This document shows positions 15,838-24,547 of a DNA stretch of 64,000 nt, piece after piece (within the stretch, counting starts at the first letter, position 1; the number at the start of each line of letters is the position of its first letter). This DNA is from Pseudomonas sp. NFIX28 (GTDB lineage: Bacteria > Pseudomonadota > Gammaproteobacteria > Pseudomonadales > Pseudomonadaceae). The DNA lies in the NCBI RefSeq assembly GCF_900107395.1, contig NZ_FNPW01000017.1, positions 62,001-126,000 on the forward strand, read 5' to 3'. The notes beneath the pieces were generated by a model. That model was given only the letters and a program-made list of their open reading frames with translations. It was not told the origin of the DNA and ran no database searches. Position numbers and translations under genes: made by a program.

Positions 15838-16788
15838 ATGATCCTGTTTCCCGGCTTGCTCGACCTCCCCCGCCAGTTGCGCCACCCCGAAGTGCGCGAC
15901 CTGGCCTGGGTCATCCTCGCGCCACCGATGCTCGACCAGACGCCCTGGCCGCAGCGCCATCCACTGGCCGGCAGCGACTGGGTGCAGGCGCCCCAGGCGC
16001 TGGAACACTGGTTGCGCCAGCTGGACCAGGACGACCGCATCCTGCGCCGCTGGCTGGCCCTCGGCCCGACCAAGCGCCTGGGCCTGTATTACGAACGCCT
16101 GTGGCAATTTGCCGTACAGCACGCGCCCGGCGTCGAGCTGTTGGCGGCCAACCTGCCGATCCGCCGTGCAGGCCACACCCTGGGCGAACTGGACATGCTG
16201 CTGCGCGATCGCGACGGCATTCATCACCTGGAACTGGCGATCAAGCTCTACCTCGGCCCGCAATCGGGCGACGGCGAAGACACCGCGGCATGGCTGGGCC
16301 CCGGCTGCCACGATCGCCTGGACCGCAAGCTCGCGCATTTGAATGAACACCAGTTGCCGATCTCCGCCCGGGCCGACAGCCTGGAGGTGCTCGCGGCCAT
16401 GGATATCCAGGACTTCAGCGCGCACCTGTGGCTCGGCGGCTACCTGCTCTACCCGTGGCCCGGCGCCACCCGGCCGCCTCGCGGTGCTCATCCGCAGCAC
16501 CTGCGCGGGCGTTGGCTGCACCAGCGCGACTGGCCGGCCTTTATCGCGCAAAGCCCGGTCGGGCGCTGGCAACCCTTGCCACGCCAGGCCTGGCTGGCGC
16601 CGGCGTCCTACCCGGCGGCGCAAACCTGGAGCGATCAGCAGTTGCAAGCCTGGCTGCAGGAACTGGACCCGCAGGCCCCGGCGCAACTGCTGGTGCGCCT
16701 GACGGAAAACCGCGCCGGCGACTGGGAAGAAGCCGAGCGCCTGTTCTTGGTGGCGGACCTCTGGCCGAATGTGCCGGGTACGGCTTGA
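15838..16788 (+). CDS. DUF1853 family protein, possible PD-(D/E)XK fold
   Basis: This 316-residue protein has no signal peptide or membrane helices. Around residues 110-145 it has the order AGHTLGELDMLLRD-(3)-IHHLELAIKLYLG, where E-x-D, then E-x-A-x-K matches the metal and lysine positions of the PD-(D/E)XK nuclease superfamily. I recall the family being placed in that fold group, but no nuclease activity is established to my knowledge. It is divergent from nadK and conserved beside it in Pseudomonas. The ATG at 15838 has no obvious ribosome binding site, so a slightly different start is possible. Confidence 0.78.
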   Translation: MILFPGLLDLPRQLRHPEVRDLAWVILAPPMLDQTPWPQRHPLAGSDWVQAPQALEHWLRQLDQDDRILRRWLALGPTKRLGLYYERLWQFAVQHAPGVELLAANLPIRRAGHTLGELDMLLRDRDGIHHLELAIKLYLGPQSGDGEDTAAWLGPGCHDRLDRKLAHLNEHQLPISARADSLEVLAAMDIQDFSAHLWLGGYLLYPWPGATRPPRGAHPQHLRGRWLHQRDWPAFIAQSPVGRWQPLPRQAWLAPASYPAAQTWSDQQLQAWLQELDPQAPAQLLVRLTENRAGDWEEAERLFLVADLWPNVPGTA

Positions 16789-16812
16789 GCCGCCCTCAGC
16801 ACCTCAGCCTTC

Positions 16813-18099
16813 CTACATCACCGACAAACGCAGGGCCAGCGCCGCCAGGGTCACCAGCAGCACCGGCAGGGTCAGCACGATACCGACCTTGAAGTAGCGG
16901 CCCCAGCCGATATGAATGTTCTTGCGCTCCAGCACGTGCAGCCAGAGCAAGGTGGCCAGGCTGCCGATCGGGGTGATCTTCGGCCCCAGGTCGCTGCCAA
17001 TCACGTTGGCATAGATCATGGCTTCCTTGACCAGGCCGCTGGCCTGGCTGGCGTCGATGGACAACGCGCCGATCAGCACCGTCGGCATGTTGTTCATGAT
17101 CGAGGACAAGAAGGCCGTCAGCAACCCGGTGCCCATGGCCGCGCCCCAGATACCGTGCTCGGCGAAGCGGTCGAGCCAGCCGGCCAGATAGGTGGTCAAG
17201 CCGGCATTGCGCAGGCCGTACACCACCAGGTACATGCCCAGGGAGAAAATCACGATCTGCCACGGCGCTTCGCCGAGGACCTTGCGGGTCGAGATCTTGT
17301 GGCCCCTGGCCGCGATGCCCAGCAGCAAGGCCGCGCACACCGCCGAAATCGCGCTGACGGGAATGCCCAGCGGCTCCAGGGCGAAACAGCCCAGCAGCAG
17401 GATGATCAACACCCACCAGCCGGCGACGAAGGTGGCCTTGTCGCGGATCGCGCTGGCCGGCGATTCCAATTCCTCGGGATCGTAGGCTTGCGGAATGTCG
17501 CGGCGGAAAAACCACAGCAGCACCGCCAGGGTCGCGGCCACGCTGACCAGGTTCACCGGCAGCATCACCGCGGCGTACTGGTTGAAGCCGATGTTGAAGA
17601 AGTCCGCGGAAACGATATTCACCAGGTTCGACACCACCAGCGGCAAGCTCGCGGTATCGGCGATGAACCCGGCGCCCATGACGAACGCCAGGGTCGCCGC
17701 CCTGGAGAACCGCAGCGCCAGCAACATGGAAATCACGATCGGCGTGAGAATCAGCGCCGCTCCGTCGTTGGCGAACAGCGCCGACACCAGCGCCCCCAGC
17801 AGCACCATGAAGGCAAACAGCTTGCGTCCGCTGCCCTGCCCCCAGCGCGCCACATGCAAGGCGGCCCAGGCGAAAAAGCCGGCCTCGTCGAGCAGCAGAC
17901 TGATGATGATCAAGGCCACAAAGGTGCCGGTGGCGTTCCAGATGATCTGCCAGACCACCGGAATATCCGTTAATTGCACGACCCCGAACAGTAATGCGAG
18001 CACCGCGCCGAACACCGCGCTCCAGCCCACGCCGAGGCCCTTGGGCTGCCAGATCACCAGGGTAATGGTCAGCAGGAAAATCAATGAAGCAGTCAGCAT
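16813..18099 (-). CDS. arsB: Arsenite efflux pump ArsB
   Basis: This 428-residue inner-membrane protein has about 11-12 helices of the ArsB/NhaD ion-transporter superfamily, starting MLTASLIFLLTITLVIWQPKG as in ArsB. Typical blocks include LDEAGFFAWAALHVAR, ALFANDGAALILTPIV and GLLTAFLSSIMNNMPTVL. It extrudes arsenite/antimonite using the membrane potential, with or without an ArsA ATPase. It lies 40 bases after arsR. No arsC reductase follows; the next gene downstream is convergent DUF1853. Confidence 0.95.
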   Translation of the reverse strand: MLTASLIFLLTITLVIWQPKGLGVGWSAVFGAVLALLFGVVQLTDIPVVWQIIWNATGTFVALIIISLLLDEAGFFAWAALHVARWGQGSGRKLFAFMVLLGALVSALFANDGAALILTPIVISMLLALRFSRAATLAFVMGAGFIADTASLPLVVSNLVNIVSADFFNIGFNQYAAVMLPVNLVSVAATLAVLLWFFRRDIPQAYDPEELESPASAIRDKATFVAGWWVLIILLLGCFALEPLGIPVSAISAVCAALLLGIAARGHKISTRKVLGEAPWQIVIFSLGMYLVVYGLRNAGLTTYLAGWLDRFAEHGIWGAAMGTGLLTAFLSSIMNNMPTVLIGALSIDASQASGLVKEAMIYANVIGSDLGPKITPIGSLATLLWLHVLERKNIHIGWGRYFKVGIVLTLPVLLVTLAALALRLSVM

Positions 18100-18139
18100 G
18101 CCAGGCAGCCTTGAACAGAAAATGAAGTTGGGGAGGAAT

Positions 18140-18487
18140 TCAGCAGCAGCGCACGGGGCGATCGGTCATGCCTTGCAGGCGTTGCAGGTCGCCCAGCAAC
18201 CAGGGGCTGTTGGCCTGCAGCGTGTTTTGCAGCAGGGTGCTCACCCAGGGGGCCAATTGCGGATGCAGCCGGTAGTAGATCCACTGCCCCTGGCGACGGT
18301 CGGCCAGCAAGCCGCAACTGCGCAACAGCGCCAGGTGCCGGGAGATCTTCGGCTGGCTCTGGCCCAGCGCGGCGGTCAGCTCACAGACGCACAACTCGCC
18401 TTCGTGGGTAACCAGCAAGGCAATGCGGCTACGGGTTTCGTCGGCAAGTGCCTTGAACAGCTCGGCGGGGTTGAGAGTGTCGGACAC
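18140..18487 (-). CDS. arsR: Arsenic-responsive repressor ArsR
   Basis: The ArsR/SmtB winged-helix protein (about 115 residues) reads NPAELFKALADETRSRIALL at the start. The metalloid site ELCVCEL sits at the recognition helix, with the HTH SQPKISRHLALLRSCGLL following. A terminal RCC adds two more cysteines. I chose the GTG at 18487 because GGAGTGG lies seven bases upstream; an in-frame ATG at 18505 has no ribosome binding site and sits next to the operator. ArsR represses until As(III) binds the cysteines. It is co-transcribed with arsB. Confidence 0.92.
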   Translation of the reverse strand: MSDTLNPAELFKALADETRSRIALLVTHEGELCVCELTAALGQSQPKISRHLALLRSCGLLADRRQGQWIYYRLHPQLAPWVSTLLQNTLQANSPWLLGDLQRLQGMTDRPVRCC

Positions 18488-18516
18488 AAGGGCCACTCCA
18501 GACATATGAAGTGGCG

Positions 18517-18545
18517 AATATATGAATATTCAGATATGCGGTAAA
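18517..18545 (-). promoter_or_regulatory. arsRB promoter with ArsR operator in the spacer
   Basis: On the minus strand TTTACC (18545-18540) and TATATT (18522-18517) are separated by 17 bases, close to the sigma-70 consensus. A 20-base dyad (18518-18537, 9 of 10 pairs, centred on GAATATTC) fills the spacer and overlaps the -10 box. A bound repressor would exclude polymerase. Confidence 0.75.
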
Positions 18546-18579
18546 GCGCTTTTCTCACGGCACGGGAATCGCCCATGCC

Positions 18580-18609
18580 CCGCGAAAGCCGGCTGGCCGG
18601 CTTTCGCGG
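18580..18609. terminator. Strong inverted repeat after the flavin reductase gene
   Basis: A perfect 14-bp stem (CCGCGAAAGCCGGC/GCCGGCTTTCGCGG) with a 2-base loop starts nine bases past the reductase stop. No T-run follows on either strand, so it may be a transcript-end structure or insulator rather than a classic terminator. It separates the reductase from the ars promoter. Confidence 0.55.
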
Positions 18610-18617
18610 CGCGCAGA

Positions 18618-19175
18618 TCAGAGCTTTTTATGCTGCTCGACCCACTGGGCGTAGGCATTGATGAAGCCCTGCAAGAACGGCTTGACCGACTCGGACAGCT
18701 TGCCCGCCTCGTCGAAAGCCGAGCCGGCGCCACCCAGGTAGGCTTCCGGCTGCTGCATGCACGGCACATTGAGGAATACCAGCGACTGGCGCAGGTGGTG
18801 GTTGGCGCCGAAGCCGCCGACGGCGCCCGGGGAGACACTGATCACCGCTCCCGGCTTGCCGCTCCAGGCGCTCTTGCCATAGGGCCGCGAGCCCACGTCG
18901 ATGGCATTCTTCAGCGGCGCGGGAACCGAGCGGTTGTATTCCGGGGTCACGAACAGCACCGCATCGGCGCCACTTACCTGCTGGCGGAAGGTCTGGTAGG
19001 CGGCCGGCGGATCCACATCGATGTCTTCGTTGTAGAGCGGCAAGTCGCCAATCTCGACAATATTCAGCCGCAAATTGGCCGGGGCCAGTTCCGCCAGGGC
19101 CAGCGCCACTTTCCGGTTGATCGAGGCCTTTCTCAGGCTACCCACCAGCACTGCGATCGTGTAGACGTTGCTCAT
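18618..19175 (-). CDS. chrR: NADPH-dependent FMN reductase (ChrR/YieF-type quinone/chromate reductase)
   Basis: The 185-residue flavodoxin-like protein carries the FMN-binding loop VLVGSLRKASINRKVA at the start, FVTPEYNRSVPAPLKNAIDVGSR in the middle, and SVSPGAVGGFGANHHLRQSL. These are hallmarks of P. putida ChrR and E. coli YieF, soluble enzymes that reduce quinones and chromate by two electrons and limit redox cycling. The length matches. The ATG is preceded by a GGGA-type RBS; an upstream TTG is less likely. It lies upstream of arsRB but has its own 3' hairpin, so shared regulation is not implied. Confidence 0.85.
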   Translation of the reverse strand: MSNVYTIAVLVGSLRKASINRKVALALAELAPANLRLNIVEIGDLPLYNEDIDVDPPAAYQTFRQQVSGADAVLFVTPEYNRSVPAPLKNAIDVGSRPYGKSAWSGKPGAVISVSPGAVGGFGANHHLRQSLVFLNVPCMQQPEAYLGGAGSAFDEAGKLSESVKPFLQGFINAYAQWVEQHKKL

Positions 19176-19400
19176 AGCCAATTCCCGACTTCTGGTTGAG
19201 GAGGCTGGTAGTTATAGATGATCCATCCCGCCTGGAGCCACCCGCGCAAGGAAAATTGGCGAGCTTTTTCATGTGCCGCGCCGCTGTACGCGCGCTGCAA
19301 CCAGGCTGCGGACTATTTTTTTTTCGTCGCTAAACTTCCTTCACCCAGGCACGGTCTACAGGACCGCGAATTGAGTGTTTTATCTCCAGAGGCTCTAAAG

Positions 19401-19637
19401 ATGGCAGCAGTACTCGTCGGACAATTTCATGCAAGGGACGCGGAAGGCCGTGTCTATTCGGTGCATGAGTTCCAGGAATCCACCCCGTCGCCAGACGGTA
19501 TCGCCGGCTCGGAGCCTGTTACCACCTATCGCCTGGCCATTGGCGATCGCGTCAACAAAATGGACGACAACCAGTTTCTCCTCGTGCAATCGGGCATCAC
19601 CCTCATTCGCGAACCCGAGACCATTCTCCCTTCATAA
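19401..19637 (+). CDS. Conserved small protein of unknown function
   Basis: The 78-residue soluble protein starts MAAVLVGQFHARDAEGRVYSV and ends REPETILPS. The middle (TYRLAIGDRVNKMDDNQFLLVQSGITL) suggests a compact beta-rich fold. I recognise it as the type of small protein conserved in Pseudomonas, without a named function. The frame is open upstream for 61 codons, but AGAGG just before this ATG and the style of the sequence decide the start. It is followed by the operator-like repeats before the LysR gene and probably has its own promoter upstream. Confidence 0.7.
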   Translation: MAAVLVGQFHARDAEGRVYSVHEFQESTPSPDGIAGSEPVTTYRLAIGDRVNKMDDNQFLLVQSGITLIREPETILPS

Positions 19638-19663
19638 CGTGCCGTTATGAGCTGAAGTCATAA
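19632..19663. promoter_or_regulatory. Three alternating TCATAA/TTATGA sites before the LysR gene
   Basis: TCATAA (19632), TTATGA (19645) and TCATAA (19658) are spaced by exactly 13 bases in alternating orientation, so two overlapping dyads can form. The first overlaps the stop codon of the 78-residue gene. The placement 60-90 bases before the lysR start suits autoregulation. A separate small hairpin, GGATTC-AGGAT-GAATCC, follows near 19680. Confidence 0.4.
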
Positions 19664-19723
19664 GCCTGGACATGAGTTAGGATTCAGGATGAATCCCTCA
19701 CCGGCTGGACATGGACTTCAAGC

Positions 19724-20617
19724 ATGCGTTTACGTCATATCGAAGTGATTCAGGCGCTCCTGCAAACCGGTCACCTGGGCACGGCCGCCGAGCTGCTGCA
19801 ACTGCCGGTGGCCGAAGTGGAAGCGATCCTGCGCGACGCCGAAGGCCAATTGGGCTTCATGCTCTTCGCCAGTGTTCGCGGCCGCCTGCAAGCCACTCGA
19901 GAGGCCCGCGAGCTACAGCCGGCGATCGCCACCCTGTATGACGCCTTCGAACCCGTGCAACGCCTGGCCGACAGCCTGAAACAATACCAGGCGCCGCCCT
20001 TGCGCATCATCGGCACCCCGCCCCTGGCCCAGCAACTGTTGCCGCAGAGCATCGCCGCCCTGCGCCGGCGCTTTCCCGATACCCCATGCAATCTCGCCAG
20101 CCAGGGCACCCGCGACATGGTCAAGAGCCTGTTGCTGCGCGAAGGCGACTTGGGCCTGAGCCTGCACAACCCCGATCACCCCGATATCCAGTGCGTGGCC
20201 CTGGCCCAGGGCAAGCTGCAACTGCTAGCCCCCCACGGCTGGTTGCAACCGAAGCAGAAGTACATTTCCCTGCAGGACCTGGCGGGCCAGGCCATGGTCG
20301 GCCTGGAAGGCCAGGACCCGCTGAGCGTGACCCTCGACAGCAAGCTGCAGAACCTGCGCCCCAGCCCGACCATTCACACCCGGGTGCAAACCCACCAGAT
20401 GATGCGCAGCATGGTCGAGGCTGGCGAAGGCCTGGCCATTGTCGACCCCTTCACCGCGCTGGGCGCCCGCGCGGGCGGCCTGGACGTCTGCCCGCTGTCG
20501 CCGCCGATCCCGGTCACTCTTTATGCCTTGACCCGCAGCGGCAACGCGCCCTCGCCAACCCTCGAGGCGTTGCTGGAAACCCTCACGGAAAAAGCCGAAG
20601 GCATGCTGGCCGGCTAG
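19724..20617 (+). CDS. LysR-family transcriptional regulator
   Basis: The 297-residue protein has the N-terminal HTH (MRLRHIEVIQALLQTGHLGTAAELL, linker helix to about residue 90) and the two-lobed effector domain from PLRIIGTPPLAQQLLP on. The HTH second helix (PVAEVEAILRDAEGQLGFMLF) is more divergent than usual but in register. The effector is unknown. The convergent acetyltransferase gene ends eight bases away; no divergent partner gene flags a target, since the 78-residue gene upstream runs in the same direction. Confidence 0.88.
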   Translation: MRLRHIEVIQALLQTGHLGTAAELLQLPVAEVEAILRDAEGQLGFMLFASVRGRLQATREARELQPAIATLYDAFEPVQRLADSLKQYQAPPLRIIGTPPLAQQLLPQSIAALRRRFPDTPCNLASQGTRDMVKSLLLREGDLGLSLHNPDHPDIQCVALAQGKLQLLAPHGWLQPKQKYISLQDLAGQAMVGLEGQDPLSVTLDSKLQNLRPSPTIHTRVQTHQMMRSMVEAGEGLAIVDPFTALGARAGGLDVCPLSPPIPVTLYALTRSGNAPSPTLEALLETLTEKAEGMLAG

Positions 20618-20625
20618 CCCCCGGC

Positions 20626-21204
20626 TTACCGCGCCAGTTCGTCGTTGAATAGCCGATACCAGAAAATCGCCACCTCGGCCGTGGTCGGATCGATCCCGCG
20701 ATAACGCAGGTGGTCGATGCCACCGACCACATAACCACAGCGCTCGTAGAGCCGGCAGGCTCCCAGGTTGTTGTTCTGGGTTTCCAGCATGATGCCCGGC
20801 AGCTTCTTCTTGCGGCTCCAGAACTGCGCGACATCCAGCAAGGCCTTGGCCACCCCGTGGCGTCGCGCCGGGGCGTGCACCGCCAGCTCGTCGATATGGG
20901 CGTAACCGTTCCAGTTGGTGCTGACCACCACATGGCCGACCGGCTCGTCGTCCAGGTAGGCCATGAACACCGCGCTGTCGGCGGCATCGCGATAGCTGCT
21001 GAATTCTTCGGGATCGATGCCGTAGCACTTGCGGTACGGGGTGATATGCCGCAATGGCCATTTGGCCACCGCCTGCTCGCTCTCGGCCTGGGCGTAGGCG
21101 CTGACTTCGAAGCTGAAATCGCTACCCCACACATAGGCGGCGAAACCATCGTCGGCGACACGCACCGACAAGCCGGGATACTTGGGATTGATCATTGGCT
21201 GCAT
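20626..21204 (-). CDS. GNAT N-acetyltransferase
   Basis: The 192-residue protein has the GNAT acetyl-CoA site HIDELAVHAPARRHGVAKALLD (motif A with R-x-x-G-V-A/G) and motif B LETQNNNLGACRLYERCGYVVGGID. The LETQ-N-(N/V)-A-C-R-LYE block resembles streptothricin-type acetyltransferases, but the real substrate is unknown. GAGGACG lies ten bases before the chosen ATG. It starts 14 bases after ldcA, so it is probably in the same operon and might act on an amine or diamine, which is inference from context only. Confidence 0.85.
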   Translation of the reverse strand: MQPMINPKYPGLSVRVADDGFAAYVWGSDFSFEVSAYAQAESEQAVAKWPLRHITPYRKCYGIDPEEFSSYRDAADSAVFMAYLDDEPVGHVVVSTNWNGYAHIDELAVHAPARRHGVAKALLDVAQFWSRKKKLPGIMLETQNNNLGACRLYERCGYVVGGIDHLRYRGIDPTTAEVAIFWYRLFNDELAR

Positions 21205-21218
21205 AGCGGGAAACGTCC

Positions 21219-23474
21219 TCAAACCTTGATGCAATCGACGGTGTAATGCCGCCCATTGCCTTCGTCTTCATGCTGCAATCCATGCACATCCGCGACAAAG
21301 CCGGGAAAGCTGCTATCGAACGTACGGGCAAACGCCAGGTAATCGATGATCGAGCGGGTCGATTCGGTGAAACGTTCGCCCGGCATGATCAATGGGATAC
21401 CCGGCGGGTATGGCACCAGCATCACCGCCGCCACCCGCCCGGCAAGGGCATCGATGGAGACGGCCTCGACCTCGCCCCGCACCAACTGATCGTAGGCGTC
21501 GGCGGGCTTCATCGTCACCTCCGGCAGCACGGTGTACATGCGCTTGAGGTGCTTGGCCGTGGCATTGCTGCGGTAACAGGCATGCAACTGATCGCAGAGG
21601 TCGCGCAGGCCCATGCCCTGGTAGCGCGCCATGTCCTGCTGGGCGATGCTCGGCAGGCAGGCCGCGAGGCTGGCATTGGCGTCGTAGTTGCGCTTGAACT
21701 CCAGCAGCTCGGTCAGCAGCGTGCTCCACTTGCCTTTGGTGATGCCCATGGAAAACAGCACCAGAAATGAATACAGGCCGGTCTTTTCCACCACCAGGCC
21801 GCGCTCCCAGAGAAACTTGCTGACCACCGCCGCCGGAATCCCGCGCTCGCTCAAGGCACCGCCAGCGGTAAGCCCGGGCATCACCAGAGTGACCTTGATC
21901 GGGTCCAGCAGCACGTAATCGTCGGTCACCCCGGCGAAGCCATGCCATTCGCCTTCTGGCTCCAGCAGCCAGTCCGCGGTGCTGACCCGGTCGATGCCTT
22001 CCACCCGCTCCGGTTGCCAGATGGAAAACCACCAGTCGTCGGCGGCGATGTGCTGGCGCAGGTTGGCCAGGGCCCGGCGGAAACTCAGGGCCTCGTCGAA
22101 CATTTCTTGCAGCAGCGAGCGCCCCGCCGGCCCTTCCATCATTGCCGAGGCCACGTCCAGCGAGGCGATGATGCTGTATTGCGGCGACGTGGAGATGTGC
22201 ATCATGAAGGCTTCGTTGAAGCGGTCGCGGTCCAGCTGCCGCGCACCGCCGTCCTGCACATGGATCATCGAGGCCTGGCTGAAGGCCGCCAAAAGCTTGT
22301 GGGTCGAATGGGTGGTGAACACCAGCGGGCTGTCGGCGCTGCGCGAGGTGCCCATGCCGTAACGCCCCTCGAAGAACTCATGGAAGGCCGCGTAGGCGTA
22401 CCAGGCCTCGTCGAAATGCAGCACCTCGACGCTGTTGCCCAGGCTCTGCTTGATCAGCTCGGCGTTGTAGCAGAGGCCGTCATAGGTCGAGTTGGTGATC
22501 ACCGCCAGCTTGACCTTGGCAGGCCGGCCCTGGGTCAGCGGGTTGGCGTCGATCTTGGCCTGGATCGATTCGCGGCTGAATTCGCTCAAGGGAATCGGGC
22601 CGATGATCCCCAGCTCGTTGCGCTCCGGACAGAGGAACAGCGGGATCGCGCCGGTCATGATGATCGAATGCAGTACCGACTTGTGGCAGTTGCGGTCCAC
22701 CAGCACCAGGTCGTCGCGACCGACCATGGAGTGCCAGACGATCTTGTTCGCCGTCGACGTGCCGTTGATCACGAAGAAGGTATGGTCGGCGCCGAAATTG
22801 CGCGCCGCCCGCGCCTCGGCTTCCGCCAGGGGCCCGGTGTGGTCGAGCAGCGAGCCCAGCTCCGGGACCGATACCGACAGGTCCGAACGCAGGGTGTTTT
22901 CCCCAAAGAACTGATGGAACGCCTGCCCCACCGGGCTTTTGCGATAAGCCACGCCGCCGCCGTGCCCCGGGGTGTGCCAGGAATAGTTGGAATCGGCCGT
23001 GTGCTGCACCAATGCCTTGAAGAAAGGCGGCAACAGGCCATCGAGGTAATTGCGCGCCGCCCGCGCCACCTGGCGCGCCAGGAACGGCACCGTGTCTTCG
23101 AACAGGTAGAGAATGCCGCGCAGCTGATTGAGCTCGCTCATGGCGTCGGCCGGTGCGTTTTCCAGGGTCACCTGCTCGCCCAGGGCGAAGATCGGCAGGT
23201 TCGGCGCACGTACCCTAGCCAGGCGGATCAGCTCCACCATGTTTTGCAGCAGATGGGTGTTTTCCCCGGCGCCTTCGGCGGCGATCAGCATGCAGGCCAG
23301 GCCGTGATGGGTCGAGGCCACCAGGCGCCCTTCGGCATAGTCCACCGCGGAAAAGATACTGAAGCCTTCCTGCTCCAGCTCCTTGGCGATCCCCCGCACC
23401 CGGTCGCCGGCGACAGTGTCGGCCTTGATGTCGCGATGCACGATAAGGACGGGGAATTTCAGGTCTTTGTACAT
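21219..23474 (-). CDS. ldcA: Lysine decarboxylase (Orn/Lys/Arg decarboxylase family)
   Basis: The 751-residue PLP enzyme converts L-lysine to cadaverine; the length equals that of P. aeruginosa LdcA. An N-terminal response-regulator-like wing (1-130) precedes the PLP domain with WHTPGHGGG (substrate loop), INGTSTANK, the cofactor-pairing FDEAWYAYAAF and the Schiff-base lysine in THSTHK (about Lys393). AGGA lies upstream of this ATG, four codons inside the longest frame. In P. aeruginosa ldcA is in an arginine-induced operon with an antiporter; here the downstream gene is a GNAT instead. Ornithine or arginine specificity cannot be wholly excluded. Confidence 0.88.
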   Translation of the reverse strand: MYKDLKFPVLIVHRDIKADTVAGDRVRGIAKELEQEGFSIFSAVDYAEGRLVASTHHGLACMLIAAEGAGENTHLLQNMVELIRLARVRAPNLPIFALGEQVTLENAPADAMSELNQLRGILYLFEDTVPFLARQVARAARNYLDGLLPPFFKALVQHTADSNYSWHTPGHGGGVAYRKSPVGQAFHQFFGENTLRSDLSVSVPELGSLLDHTGPLAEAEARAARNFGADHTFFVINGTSTANKIVWHSMVGRDDLVLVDRNCHKSVLHSIIMTGAIPLFLCPERNELGIIGPIPLSEFSRESIQAKIDANPLTQGRPAKVKLAVITNSTYDGLCYNAELIKQSLGNSVEVLHFDEAWYAYAAFHEFFEGRYGMGTSRSADSPLVFTTHSTHKLLAAFSQASMIHVQDGGARQLDRDRFNEAFMMHISTSPQYSIIASLDVASAMMEGPAGRSLLQEMFDEALSFRRALANLRQHIAADDWWFSIWQPERVEGIDRVSTADWLLEPEGEWHGFAGVTDDYVLLDPIKVTLVMPGLTAGGALSERGIPAAVVSKFLWERGLVVEKTGLYSFLVLFSMGITKGKWSTLLTELLEFKRNYDANASLAACLPSIAQQDMARYQGMGLRDLCDQLHACYRSNATAKHLKRMYTVLPEVTMKPADAYDQLVRGEVEAVSIDALAGRVAAVMLVPYPPGIPLIMPGERFTESTRSIIDYLAFARTFDSSFPGFVADVHGLQHEDEGNGRHYTVDCIKV

Positions 23475-23593
23475 GGCGCCAGGCATCCTGAGGCGGCGGA
23501 CAAGCGTCCGCCAATCACCTCAGGGTAGAAGCTCGGGGGCCGGTGCGGAACCCCATCAACGACCTCCTGTAACAAAAGGTCGCCCACGAACAA

Positions 23594-24352
23594 CTACTGC
23601 TGCTGGGCCTTGGCTTCGGCCAGCTGGGTCCAGAGCGCCGGGGCACCGGCGGATTTGGCGATGATCTCGAGACGCACCAGGTGCTCGGCCAGTTCGGCTT
23701 CGCTGGCACGGATCACCCGACCGCGCTGGCGATCCGCCGGCAGCCGGCGGATTTCGCTGGCACGGTTGCCCGAGCCTTCGCTGCCGTTGCCGTCCGAAGC
23801 GTTGCCGGCCAGCGACAGGCTGGTCTGGCCGCCAGTCATGGTCAGGTAGACGTCGGCGAGAATCTCCGAGTCGAGCAAGGCGCCGTGCAGTTCACGACCG
23901 GAGTTGTCGACGTCGTAGCGCTTGCACAAGGCATCGAGGCTGTTGCGCTGGCCAGGGTGGCGTTCCCGGGCCATCAACAGGGTGTCGAGGATGGTGCAGT
24001 GCTGGGTGATGTCGGCGCGGTCGTGCTGGCCCATCAGGGCGAATTCGTTGTTGATGAAGCCAACGTCGAACGCCGCGTTGTGGATGATCAGCTGCGCGCC
24101 CTGGATGAACTCGAAGAACTCATCGGCGACTTCGGCGAAGCGCGGCTTGCCCACCAGGAATTCGTTGGTGATGCCGTGGACGCCGATCGCGCCCTCGTCG
24201 CTCTCGCGATCCGGTTGCAGGTAAACGTGGAAATGCCGACCGGTCAGGCGCCGTCCGATCAACTCGACGCAACCGATTTCAATGATCCGGTGGCCGTCGG
24301 TCACCGGCATGCCGGTGGTTTCGGTATCGAGTACAACAGATCTGTTGGCCAT
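23594..24352 (-). CDS. dnaQ: DNA polymerase III epsilon (proofreading) subunit
   Basis: The 252-residue 3'-5' exonuclease has the DEDDh motifs in order: ExoI VVLDTETTG (Asp9, Glu11), ExoII IHNAAFDVGFIN, and ExoIIIe around HGALLDSEILADVYLTMTGG. A flexible Gly/Ser/Asn linker follows (SDGNGSEGSGN), then the C-terminal segment that binds the alpha subunit. In Pseudomonas dnaQ usually lies next to rnhA; here two plus-strand genes occupy the space between them. Confidence 0.96.
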   Translation of the reverse strand: MANRSVVLDTETTGMPVTDGHRIIEIGCVELIGRRLTGRHFHVYLQPDRESDEGAIGVHGITNEFLVGKPRFAEVADEFFEFIQGAQLIIHNAAFDVGFINNEFALMGQHDRADITQHCTILDTLLMARERHPGQRNSLDALCKRYDVDNSGRELHGALLDSEILADVYLTMTGGQTSLSLAGNASDGNGSEGSGNRASEIRRLPADRQRGRVIRASEAELAEHLVRLEIIAKSAGAPALWTQLAEAKAQQQ

Positions 24353-24547
24353 CAGGGGTCAGTTCTCAACGGTGGAAGTCTTTCAAGGCGCGGGATTTTA
24401 GCACGCTCTCGCGGCATGGCACGCATGCCGGATTCGCCCGGTTGCGGCCTGCGCAGTTTTTAACAATCGTTCGCAAAGCTCATGCAGTTTGCCGTGCGGC
24501 GGCTTGTTAGGGTTCGCGACGATATTTCCAGCGGACCTCCACCTCTC

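Noticed and set aside
21942..23528. Plus-strand frame of 528 residues opposite ldcA
   Set aside because: Shadow of the lysine decarboxylase; the sense strand carries the complete PLP motifs.
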